Part shown: piece after piece, positions 22,359-35,200 of the stretch
How positions within the stretch are numbered: position 1 is the first letter of the stretch
How the letters are laid out: the number at the start of each line of letters is the position of its first letter
NCBI RefSeq assembly: GCF_000002985.6
Contig: NC_003281.10
Span: 12,586,001-12,650,000, forward strand
DNA length: 64,000 bases
Reading direction: 5' to 3'
Source of the DNA: Caenorhabditis elegans
Lineage: Eukaryota > Nematoda > Chromadorea > Rhabditida > Rhabditidae
Notes under the pieces: generated by a model
Databases searched by the model: none
Seen by the model: only the letters and a program-made list of their open reading frames with translations
Told to the model about the DNA's origin: nothing
Program-made: the position numbers and the translations under genes

Positions 22359-23293
22359 CTTTCTGTACTCCCACGTTGTAACTACGGTTAAGAAGAGCGG
22401 CGAGGACGCCGCACGTGTTGAATCGCCACGGACTTTGCGATGAATTCATCCGCCGATGACGGCGAGCATAAAAATCAAAAATGAAATGAGCTGAGCACTG
22501 TGTTTTAAGCAGTACTTTTTGAGTCTTTTTGTGTGTTTGGGGGGGGTTAGCAGTGGAATACAACAGAAGGCCCTACACTCAGGCCAACTATCGACTGGTT
22601 GAGCGCGGGGGGGGGGGGGTCTCCTTCTCTTCTCACAGACACTCACACTTTGCTCTCTTTCCCTCGCGCACACTCTCCTCTTACCACACTATCTTCCTCG
22701 TCGCCACTCTCTTCGTCTCTCGAAAATGTGTTGTCTCTCGTCGGAAAACACTCACTAGAGAGGCACACAGAGCGGCCACGTCGCACCACACACAATCGCA
22801 CACACACACAAATAGACGACGCGACGCTGCCGCTCCGCATTACTCAATGCCGTTGAGTGCGGCGCGGTCGCGTTGCGTGAGTCTCGTGCTGATTTACGAG
22901 AGGTGTGGTCGAGAATGAACTTTAATTTTTGGAATTTTCAGCGATTTTTAGGGGATTTTCGTTGATTTTTTTAAAGTTTTATTAAAATATTCGTCCAAAA
23001 ATAGCCTGAGAAGCTCTTTTTGTTCAAAAATTTCTTGTTCATTAGTGGATTTTTGTTACTTTTTCGAAAAGTAACTTGTAAAAATTATTTTCGAATTGTT
23101 TTGCAGTTTTTTCTCTTAGAAATTAATTTAAAAACGTTGCAATATGCTTGAAATGAATATCAGTGAAACTTTTTGTCGAAAATTCAGTTTCGCAACTTTG
23201 AAAATTAATTTCGTAACATTCCGTTCAGTTTTTTTTTTCTAGAAGTATCTGAAAATAATTTTATTCGTGAAAAAATCACACTTTTCAGGTAAA
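22359..23293. promoter_or_regulatory. Head-to-head promoter between epc-1 and the WD40 gene
   Basis: The 935 bp between the two start codons carry CT-rich runs (CTCTCTTCGTCTCTCG near 22705), ACACACACACA near 22800 and a GCGACGCGACGCTGCCGC-like GC patch near 22815-22870, between AT-rich flanks. Two G tracts occur (8 G at 22539-22546, 13 G at 22607-22619). No other gene is present, so a shared bidirectional promoter is the simplest reading. Confidence 0.6.
23282..23288 (+). other. Probable SL trans-splice acceptor
   Basis: TTTTCAG lies five bases before the ATG of the WD40 gene, with no upstream exon that would fit a cis-intron. Such sites directly upstream of the ATG are typical SL1 acceptors in nematodes. 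Confidence 0.6.
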
Positions 23294-26200
23294 ATGGACG
23301 AGGATAATCATCGCATCGAGGAGAGTGAAATTGACGAGGTAATTTTTTTTTTTTGAAAAAAATTCAATTTTTCAACAAAAATTGAAAAAAGAAAAATTAA
23401 AAATTTTTACAGATCATCGAAATCGACGATGATGCCGAGATGAAGTACGCTAGTGACGACGAGGATCAGCAAAGTACTTCGAAGTATGGTTTAGATCGAG
23501 AAAATAACGATTTTTCATTGAATTTTTACACAAAAATTCGGTTTTTGCCATTAAAATCGCCCATTTTCCAGCGCCGACGTTCCTGCAGAAATCATCGATG
23601 ATTCTCTAATGTCTCTCCAGGCACACGCTCAAGACTGTTTCACAGTGGCTCTGGCTTCAAATCGTTGGCTCGCGACCGGTGGAGAAGACGATGTGGCTTT
23701 CCTTTTCGATCAAAACCAATCCGAATCCGAGCCAGTGCTTAAGGTGGAGCACAAGGATTCTGTCACTCAAGTGATGTTCAATCATAGCGAAACTTTGCTG
23801 GCTACCGGCGATTTGAGCGGGAAAATCATGATCTCTGAGATGGCGACGAAGAAAGTTCGCGCGGAGGTTGGTAGAACACCCACCGTTGTATTCCACTACG
23901 CTCTGTGGGGAAATTGCTTTAAAACACGCATATGGTACCACAATGACCGAATATCATGATTAAAAAAATTCCAAAATTTTTTCTAGATTTTATATGATTT
24001 TTTGAAAAATGGAAGAATCACAGTTTTCACCTAATTATTTTTTAATTTCCGCCAATTGGATTTGTTCGGTGGAGCGCGCTTGCACGTTTTTAAATTTATT
24101 TATTTTATTTTTTGTTATTTTTTATCGATTTTTAATGTTTTCGGTGTATTTTTGCTTGAATTTTAAAGAAAAAGTCAAAATAAATGCAAATATTCGATTA
24201 AAAAGCACGCTGACAGGCGTAAATCAGAGAAATTAATTAATTCATGTTTGAAATCGTTTAAAAGCGTTACTTTTTCATTTTTACGCCTGTAAGCGTGTTT
24301 TTTAATCGAAAATTTGCAATTATTTTGACTTTTTCTCTAAAATTCAAGCAAAAATACACCGAAAACATTAAAAATCGGTGGAAAATAAGTAACAAAAAGT
24401 AAAATAATTAAATTTAAAAACGTGCAAGCGCGCTCCATCGAACAGATCCAATTGGCGGTAATTCAAATAGGAATTAGGGGAAAACTGTGATTTTTTTTTC
24501 TATTTTCACAAATCATATAAAATCTAGAAAATTTTTTTGAATTTTTTAATCATGATATTCGGTCATTGTGGTACCATAGGCGTGTTTTAAAGCAATTTTC
24601 CCACAAAAAAAAATTGCAGATCGACGAATGTAACGATCTGGAATGGATGTGCTGGCATCAAACTGCGGATATCTTATTTGCGGGTGATAAGGACGGAATT
24701 TTATGGATGTGGTTGATTGGAAATAAGGGAATTGCACAGTCAAAGGTAGGGGAAATTATTAAAAATTGGAAGAAAAAAAACGGTGGTTTTATCGAAAAAT
24801 TGACGTTTTTCCGGTTTTTTTCGAGAGAAAAAATGAGGAATTTATGATCTTTGGTGTGTTTTTCATAGAAACTTGAATTATTTTCAGTGTTTTACTGAAT
24901 ATTTTCCGAAAAAAAACTTTTAAAAAACTTCCGATTTTCCGGTGTTTTTTCGAGAGAAATCCAAAAAAAAATTCTCGATTTTTTTCGCTGTTCAAAACTT
25001 TTTTAGGAGCAGAAAATTGGACAATTTTTGACTTTTCGTTATTTTTCGAAATAAAAATCGAACAATTGGAGTTTTTTTTAAAGGAATAAAACCCGAATCC
25101 CCGTTTTTTCGGTGTTTTTTTTGAGAGAAAATCGAAAAAATTGTGTTTTTTCTAAATTTTTCAGAGAAAAAAATGGAAAAAAAATCTGAAAAAGATAGGA
25201 AAATTATAATTTTATCAAAAAAAAAGTTGATGCGGGGAAAAAGCAAATTTCTTTTAAAAAAACGGAAAAATGCCGATTTTGATAAGAAAAAGAAGAAAAT
25301 TCGTAGAAATCGGTTTTTTTAAAGAAAAATCGAAATTTTTCGTTTTTTTTTTTTCAAATCAGAAAACCGAATTTATCAAATAATTCGATTCTGGATATTA
25401 TAAAACATTGTAAAAATCAAATTTTCCACTCAAAACATCAATTTTTCGGTTATTTCATTTCCACTATATACTATTGGCTGTAAATGTCTCATTTTTCTCA
25501 TGAAAAAGACCGAAATTATGGTTTATGACATACTACCACAGATGTACACAAGTTGACCCCCTTCCAACAACTGAGCTCTGCACATTTTTTAGTACGTACC
25601 ATCTGCTACTATGACCTCTGTAATAAGAACATCTGGCAGTGTGGTACTGCTGCTGCTGCGTCATATACTAATCCTGCTAACCTATGAAAGGCGGAAAATT
25701 GAGGTCTCGGGTGGAATTAGCAAGAAAATGGCCTAAATTTTCCAGAAATTTCAATTAAAGGTGGTGTAATGGAATTTTTTAAATTGCCTTATTAGACTCA
25801 AAACTTGTCTGAAAACACCGAATTTCATAATGAAACTTCTTGAAAACTTTTCAGAAAAAAGTTATGGCGGCTCAAAAATGGCCTAAAACTAGTTAAAATT
25901 GGATATTTGACTTGTCAAGTGGCTGGAAACAATTCGTTTTGAAATCACCGTCAAATTTTGAGTATACAAGTTGATTATTTTGCGTTTTAAACTTGATTAA
26001 GGTATTTAAAAATCGATGGAATCGATGGCGAGATTTTTTTTTTTTGAGCCAAAACTCGCTGTCCATCGACTTTTAAATACCTAAATGAAGTTTAAAACGC
26101 AAAATATTTACACTGTACACTCAAAATTTGACGATGATTTCAAACAAAAATTGTTTTCAGCCGCTGCGACAAGTCAAATTTCCGATTTTAACTAATTTTC

Positions 26201-29200
26201 GGCCATTTTTTGAGCAGTCATAACTTTTTTCTGAAAAGTTGTCAAGAAGTTTCATTATGAAATTTGGCGTTTTCAGACAATTTTGAGTCTAATAAGGCAA
26301 TTAAAAAAATTCGACTACACCACCTTTAAAAGCGGCCGCTTTTAGAACTTTTCTAGTCCAAATCCGTCTACATTTTGAACTTGAAAAAACACCAATTTCA
26401 AAAAAAAAAAAGATTTCTCAGAATCTTAGAATCCTTCAGAGTTCAGCCTTGAAAGTCCCTTTTTTTCGAAAGTGAGGAATCTCTTGTAAAAACGGCGTTT
26501 TTTTTTTTCGTCCCTCGCCTTGTCCGAATCTTTTTGTATGGTTCTCTGCACTCTCTTCTCCACTTACTACTTCGTCATTAATCTTCCATTCTCCTCTTCT
26601 TCGTCGTGTTCTCTGGCGTCTCCACAATCTGTATCTCTGCCGTCTACAACTGGTCACTCGATGTCTGCGTCTCGGTGTCATTTGTGTCCTCGCCGTCTCT
26701 GTGTTGACAGATCTCTTCATGGGGGTTTCGGTTTCCGCGTTTTCTCTAACCGACACTCTCTCTCTCTCTCGTGCAATACAATGACGAGAGAGAGAGGGAG
26801 AGAACCGGAGAAAAATGGGAACTGACAGCATCCCCAGCGATTGTGGCAGTGGCTGCAGCGGGGGACTGACATGGAGAAGCGAAATTCTAGGGACCGAAAT
26901 GCAATTTTCCACGGAAAATGGTTTTGACGAGTTCGTAAAATCTCAAATTGCAAATTTGAAAGCTACGTAACTTTTTTGTAGAATCGGAGTTGCCTCGTGG
27001 TGACAGACTGTCCCATAACGGCATGATCTACAATAAATGCGAGAATTGAGACGCGCAGTGTTTTCAACCGCAAAAATTCCCTCATTTTTCGTAGATCATA
27101 CCGTTATGGGACAGTCTGGCACTACACAATTTGCCTGAAATGCTGAAACCCGGATTTTTCACGTTACTAAGATCCCTCTCGGAACCTGAGATCTCGCAGG
27201 AGGAGAATATTGTAAAACGAGATGATCCGCCGCCGAAAGTGACACGACACACTGAAGCTGCTCCTAGAATTCTCCGATTTCCCCCTGTTGCCACAAAAAT
27301 GAGAATTTTTGAAAATCAATCTGACCTTGTCGTCCACCACCACCACTTCTTCCCAGAAACGGTTTTCCCAGAAAAAGAAACGAATGCGCTACGAGAAAAT
27401 TGCTATTTTCGCTATTTTCGCATCGACGGACGGGTTCACCACTCTGCCGCGCTGAGCAGCACAGCTCTATGAATAAAACATTAGTTTGCTGACTGACTTG
27501 TGTGTGTGTGTGCCAAACGGAAACATACACACACACCCAACACAAAAAGGGACTCGGAAAGGCAAAAAAATTTCAAATTTGAGTTGGTTTTTTCCCCCTT
27601 CCTCTTTCTTTTTTTCTGCTTCGTCTTGCCGCCGCCGAGGCGACCCCATGGGGGAGCGAAATCCAAATAGTGACGGCGGTGCAAAAGACCACACACACAA
27701 TTTGATACCCGGCTACCTCCCTGAAGGCTACCACCTGTCGGTGCTAGAGAAATTGAGGGAGAACCCGCCGAAATGAGGTGAAATGACCGGTTACACGGAG
27801 AAGACAGGGTGGGGGGGAACAGAGATAAGCTACTGTGTGGTAATTAGCATTACAAGTGGACAGAGGTCCCCCTCTCCCCCTTCATCACTCATCATTAGGG
27901 GGATTGACAGATTTGACATAGTTTTATTGGAAAAGATATTGGTAGTTTGGTTAAAACCGCCACGCTTGATCTACGTCTTGATCTACAAAAAATGCGGCAG
28001 AGTTCTCAACTGATTTCGTATGGTTAGGAACGTGCTGACGTCACATATTTTTGGGCAAAAAAACTCCCGCGTTTTTTGTAGATCACACCGTGAAGGGACA
28101 GTCTGGCATCATCAGACTACATAAGTTTGAAAAGTTGAAAAAGAAAACTGGACTACTGCACCAGTTCTACGTTTTCCCATCAACTTGGCCCTTTTGTGAT
28201 TGTTTGTAAGCCTGAAAGTAAACTCGTAAAGGCCATCCATCTATTTGTCTGTCGGGCCTATCCATCCGCTCCCCCATCTCCTCGTTCCATCAACTTCTAC
28301 ACCGCAGTCTTCATCTCCGATGAAAGTAAATTTGCTTTCGGGTTGTTTGTTGGCGACGGCGGCGGCGGTGGCCTCGAAACGGCGACCAAAAAGACGGTGG
28401 TGGGAAGGAGGATTTTATAGTGCAATCCTTTTTTTCGGCGATTTGAAAGCAAAAAACCTTCAAGCAGGGAGAGGGAACAGAGTCTGTATGCATTCTGAAA
28501 GGAAGAGTTAGGTTCCATGTAGGCGTTAAAACGCCTGCCTGCCTGACCTTGAGGCGACCTCCGCACCTTTTGCTCTTAATTTGATTTTCATCAAATTTCA
28601 AGTAAAATGACACCGCGCCTGCCTACCTGCCTACCATGGAAGCTCTACGATGAATCATCTTACTGGAAATTTTCAGAACGTTCTGTGTTAAATTTCGACA
28701 TAATCTGCACGTGACTGAAAAATGTTTTCTGGAATTTTCGAATTGTTCCCGACTCTGATTCACCATTGTTGCGGTCGGTGTTGACCCCCTTTTTGCCGCC
28801 TCGCTGACTGCTCCTCTCCTACTCGTTGTGGTCTTGTGATAAGAGAACACAATTCGGTCGGGTGACTTGTGTATGTGTGTCTATTTGATCATCATCAAAG
28901 CTCATGGTTCTCATGTTCCCGTTACGCAATATGCCACCTATTGCGTAGGCAGGCAAGGACTACGAAGCCTAGAGCCTAGAAGCCTAGAAGCCTAGAAGCC
29001 TTCCTTAAACCGGAAAATCTGGAATAGCAGATAATCTCCGTTGTTGTTCTTTTCAATTGCACAACCACCAAAAACCAATTACTTGGCGTCTTTTCTCCAT
29101 CCACTTTTGATAACAAGTGTCTCATTAAATTAACAAGCAAACACAGCCGTCTGTCCATCTCTATCCGAATTAGTGTTCTTGAAGAGAGAAGAAAATTGGC

Positions 29201-32200
29201 CATTTGACCTCTGTTTCCCGCGCGCGCGCAGTGTTTTTTGCTGCCGAGAACTCTCCTTAAGGCGGAGTCTATAACGAGCGGATAAATGGGAGGAGGCAGG
29301 TGTTGTTGAGATGATGATGATGCAGGCAGGCAGGCAGACAGACAGAGACAGCAGGAGAGATTATCAAAAGGACACGTAGAGTTGTTGATGATGATGATGA
29401 TGATGAAGATGTGAATTGGAATAATTGGGAACTGAAGCAGAATGGAGATAAGATGGTACATCTGAACATGCTGAAAGTTGGTGGAATCCTATCCTTACGG
29501 TTTGATCTACAAAAAAAGCGGGAATTTTTTGCTTTAAAAAATGTGACGTCAGCGAGAACTATGCCGCACTTTTTTGTAGATCTACTCTGACTCCACCTGG
29601 AAATCGCCTGGAAGCCTGGATTATTGCTGTCCGGCAGAAGTTGTTGTGAAGTGAAGCAAATGTAATGATCGAAAGCGAAAGTGCAGCACAACAATGGAAG
29701 TGTTGTTCTCTACGCGGGCGGTAGCCACCGATTGCACAACGAGCTTTCTTTGTCCGTAGCTCTTTGTTTGATTGATCTACGAAGTAGTTACAAAGTAGAT
29801 CAAGAGAAAAGAGCATAGTTACTGGATGTCTAACAAGGAACTTGATTTTCTCGATTTTCAGCTGCAAAATTGCTTGAATAGTCAAAAGGTTGTGACGTAA
29901 ACGCATATCAGAGATCCATATTTATCACATGCGGCAGGCCTCATGATGGATAGGGTTTCCATGGAAACGTTCGGTGATTGAAGAGGCGGTGGTCAGCTAA
30001 AGCCAGCGTAAACAAGTGCTCCCCGCTCCGACGACGAGCACAAATCGAATTGGGATTTGGACCGAAAATAGAGTGAAGGATTTGAGAAGCTCGGGCTCAG
30101 AATGGGGCTCAGAGGGGCTTCTTGTTAATCCTGTGCTCGCTCTCTTCTGAGAACTCTGCGTAGTGCAGGGGTTGAGCAGATGGCTCCAAGGACCCCGCTT
30201 TCATTTTTTATGAGATACTCTAATGCCTCGTTGTATGGAAAGAAAGACATGTGGTCCTTTTAGAACCCGATGGGGGTCCGCCGGCTCTATAATTAGCAGC
30301 GAAGAGCAGCACAAAGAGAGAGAGAGCTCTATTTGAGACACAGCAGGAAGAGAGTTTTGTATTAGAAAGGAGGAGGAAGTTGGGTCGTTTAGTGGGGATA
30401 ATGAGCAACAATTAGTCTATTGTCGAAATTAATTTGGCTCCGATGGAGATAAAACTGGAATTCGCTGGCTCAACACAGTGAATTGACACTGAAATTGCGG
30501 CAATATGCAAGTCATCACGGTTTGATCAACAAAAAATGCGGGAATTTTTTGCCCAGAAAACGTGACGTCAGCACGTTTTTAACCATACGAAATCAGTTGA
30601 GAACTCTGCCGCATTTTTTGTAGATTTACGGTAGATCAAGCCGAAATGAGGCACTACGTGAATATGCCGAGTTATCGAAAACAAAATACCAGATTCCCTG
30701 AATGAGATATCTTTTTCTTCAGATTTTGAGAATTTTTGTGTGATTTTCGAAAGTTTTGAACTCGAAAATTGTCGAAAAATTTTGATTTCGATGATCTAGG
30801 CATTTTTTAGGCGATTTCTGCTTTTCCGAGCCTCTGAAAGTGAATCCTTGGCATAAATACGTCGATACTCAGCGAACTGTCATGCCTTTGGCTTCAAGTT
30901 AAATCGCCTGCCTGCCTGGCCTGAAGGAAAACACAGGAATAGTCGTGAGGCGGGTAGGCTTCAGGCAGGCCCTGAAAACGCGCCTGACTACCACAGAAGC
31001 CCCCCTACTTGCCACAATTAAGTCGCTACTCAGCGAACTGTCACACACCTTGTTCTCCTCCACTCTTATTGGTTCTGTATAACATGGCTGTTGACACTTG
31101 AGAGAGAGAGAGGCTATCTCGACTATGCATCTTGTATGTATTATTCATTATCACGTGATGATGATCGTCGTCTCTTACTTCTTTTTCGAGAGTGAAGAGA
31201 TAGTGCGGAAAGATAACTAGAAAGAGGTGCAGAAACACACAGACAGACGCAGTTTTTGGCGCGCGCGCGCGAATGTTTTGATAGTGGTGATAGTGGAGAA
31301 AGGAAAAGGAGAAGAAGAAGAGCTCTTCGTATTGTATACACACACACACACACACACCCACTAGTGCACATACACAATCATAACAATAAATATATAAATA
31401 TTTGGAAGTGGGAAATACGAAACTAGAACTGGAAATGTTGATGGTGTACGACGATGGCCGTAGGGCTTCCATGAAGGCGTTGAAACGCTGCCTGCCTGGC
31501 CTTAAGGCGACCTACGCCTGCCTCTTGTCTCAATTGATTTTCATCAAATTGATAAAAATGAGAGCATTAGAAAAAGTTGTAAATTCACGTTAAATGCAAA
31601 AAGGAGGCAAAAGGCAGGCGCGAGGTCCCTACGGAAATTAATATATATATATTTTTAGAGAGCAATTTGTACTTTCTGAATATATATTCGGATTCTATAT
31701 TGGGATTCTGGACTATATTTTGACTGAAAATGCAATAATTTTTCCAATAATCCAAATTTTCAATATTTTCCGCCTGTAGCGATGATCTGAAAATTCTGAA
31801 AAAATGAAAAATCAATTCCAGGTATATGCTGGAAATGGTTCATCGTGTACAACAGGATGCCTGATGCCGGACGGAAAACGTATTATGTGTGGATATTCGG
31901 ATGGAATCGTTCGTAAGTTTCTCTGAATATTACACATTCTTGTAAAAATTGTTTAATTTTTCGAGTTTTAGGTATATTTTTCCCCCATTAAAATGTTATT
32001 TCTTATACCATTTATATTTTATCTAAATGATGATTTAATAATATAAATCATTTGGTTTGATTTTCGATAATCTTATCATAATCTCCACACACTTTTTTCT
32101 CGTGTATCCGATTCGAATTAAACTTAGAAATAAGAAGGAAAAAAAAACAAATCTTTTACGGATTAAATGATACGATTGACGACATTCGAGGATTAAAAAC

Positions 32201-35200
32201 GGATAATACTGATAAAAAAGATGGCGATTTTTGGAGTTGAATGGCTATTTTTATTTGGAATTTTTGAATAAAAAGGGAATATCGAGACAAAAAAAGTATT
32301 AAATTTTAATTAAAAATCTGATTTTTGTTTAAAGTTTCGAGAAAATGTAGAAAAAATGTGAGAAAAAAAAAGACTGGGAAGCTATAGATTTTTCAAAAAA
32401 GGGCAATTTTTATGAGTTTTTTAATAAGAAATGTTTATTTTAAATCGAAAAAAAACCACGTTTTTGGAATTTTTGATAAGGAAGTCAGAAAATCTTTAGA
32501 TTCATGAAAAAAAGAACAATTTTGGCGGAAATTATGGAAAATTTCCGGCAATTTTCCGAATTTGACGAAAATGAAAATTCCCGGCAAACCGGCAATTTGC
32601 CGAATTTGCCAGAAAATTTTCGGAAACCCCGCAATTTGACGAAAATTAAAATTTCCGGCAATTTTCCGAATTTGACCGAAAATTTTCGGTAATTTGCAGA
32701 ATTTGCCGAGAATAAAAATTTCCGGCAAACCGGCAATTTGCCGAATTTGCCCGGAAATGAAAATTTCCTGGAAACCGGCAGTTTGCCAAATTTGGCCGAA
32801 AATTTCCGGCAAACCGACAATTTGTCGAAAATAAAAATTTCCGGCAGTTTGCCAAATTTGGCCGAAAATTTCCGGCAAACCGGCAATTTGTCGAAAATGA
32901 AAATTTCCGGAAAACTGGCAATTTGCCGAATTTGACTAAAATGAAAGTTCCCGGCAAACCGGCAGTTTGCCTAATTTGCCCGAAAATTTCCGGCGAACCG
33001 GCAATTTGCCCGAAAATGAGAATTTCCGGCAAACCGGGAATTTGCCTAATTTACCCGAAAATTTTCGACAATTTGCCGAATTTGCCGAAAATGAAAATTT
33101 CCGGCAAACCGGGAATTTGCCGAAAATGAGAATTTCCGGCAAACCGGGAATTTGCCTAATTTGCCCGAAAATGAAAATTTCCGGCAAACCGACAAACAGC
33201 CAAATTTTCCCGAAAATTGTTGGCAAATTATGGTTTTGCCCATTTTTTTCTTGAACTTTCGCAATTTCAATTTTAATCGGCAAACCCTTTTTTTGTTGAT
33301 TTTATAACTCGTATTTTATAAAATTTTTACAGGTTTGTGGCTTCTCCGTGAGGAAACGAGCACTCATCTCTACTTCCACTCCCCAATTACTGCCATCGAT
33401 CATCATGTAACACAGACAGTTGCAATTATTGGAACACAATCTGGTACAGTGAATGTAGTTAACACTGCTTCACCGGATAATGTGCTGAAAAAGATTTCAC
33501 TGTTACCACCGCCCGGCGTCAAATCGACAACGATTACGGCCGCCGGAACAGCTGCAATGGAAGAGGGACGACAAGAGGAAGAGGAGGACGAGGATGTTGG
33601 AAATTGTGTTGAAAGTCTTGCGATGGCACCGTCACATCCATGGTTTGCTGTTGGACGGAATGATGGAACTATGTGTATTTATGAAATGGATTCCAATTCA
33701 CCCAGAAGCATTTTCCAGTCGAATCAGATGATGGTTAGTTATATTATTTTCTGTGTTCAATATTTTAAAATAAATGGGTCTTTTTTGGCGGCCCAAAATG
33801 ACAGAGTACAGTCCGAATATACCGAATATAAATGTAAAAAAAATTATAAAATTTTTTTAGATTATTATGATTAATTTTGAATAATTGATTTTTACGGCAG
33901 CAATTCCAAGGTTTCGGCAAATTTCTCTGCAATTATCAAGATTTGTTGAGAAATAAGGTCCTTTAAATATCAATTTTTGCCGGAAAACGCAAAAAAATTG
34001 TCGAAAATTGTGTAAAATTGCCGGAATTGAAATTGTCAGACAAATCGGCAAACCGGAAAATTTTTTTCCAAATTAAAAAAAAATCATTAAAATTTTGAAA
34101 AAAAATTTTTTTTTAACAGTTATATCCGAAATATTGGGACTGTAGTATTCTATCATTTCGGACCAGTGCTCAACCATTAAAATCTCGAAAAAAAAGCTTC
34201 CCAATCAGAGTTGGGACAAAAATAATTTCGGACCAAAAAAAAAAAAAGAAACATTCCGATTTTCGATCTATTTTTCTTTTTTTTTTCGATTTTATTTTTG
34301 AAAACTAGCAGTAGCGCTAGTGGGGAAATTGCTTTAAAACACGCCTATGGTACCACAATGACGGAATATCATGATAAAACATTTTTCTGGATTTTATATG
34401 ATTTTTTGAAAATTTGTTGGAAAAATTTTCAAAAAATCATATAAAATTTAGAAATTTTTTAAAAATTTTTTAATCATGATATTCGGTCATTGTGACCCCA
34501 TATGCGTGTTTTAAAGCAATTTCCCCACTGAGCGTAGTGTAATTTTTTTTTTTTTGGAAAATGAATGTAAATTACATTTATTTCGCTATTTTTCTTCCTT
34601 TTTTTGATCGCTTTTTAACACGAAAATAACGACGGAAATCGAAAAATCTATAGCCTTGGTAAAGTATATTTTGCTAAAAATTATTTGACAATTTTTAATG
34701 TCTAAAAACCCCCGGGAAAAAATCCGAAAAATTGGAAAAATCACGATTTTATTGCAGGCAATTGTAAAAGTAATCTGGTCGATGGAAGGCAATGCACCAT
34801 ACGTGACAGCTGGCTCAATTGATGGAACTATCCGTATTTTTGATGCCAGAGACAGCTCGCTGGTCAAGGTAATTTCGTTTTTTCTTACAGCTTCAAAAAC
34901 GAATTAGGAGAGGAGTACACTGCAACTTTTTCCTCACGAGGGACGAGGAAAAGTGGTTTCTAGGCCATGGCCGAGGGGCCGACAAGTTTCAGCGGCCATT
35001 TATCTTGCTTTGTTTTCCGCCTGTTTTTTTTTCGTTTTTCATCGATTTTTTTCGTTTTTTCTTATTAAAACTGATAAATAAGTATTTTTTGCAGATGCTA
35101 AAACAATTTCCAAGTAAAAAAATCATGTATTCAGTGGGCAAGCAGCGGTGAAAGTGGGCATTGTAAAATGATGGATTACGGGAATACAAAACCTAAACTT

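Noticed and set aside
26436..26912. 158-residue frame, possible nested gene in the WD40 intron
   Set aside because: Overlapping frames on both strands over GA/CT-rich DNA, no matching donor/acceptor pair and no recognisable domain.
28976..30411. Several minus-strand frames of 60-160 residues in the WD40 intron
   Set aside because: Low-complexity Ser/His/Ile translations of GATGAT and AGGCAGG repeats; no exon chain could be built.
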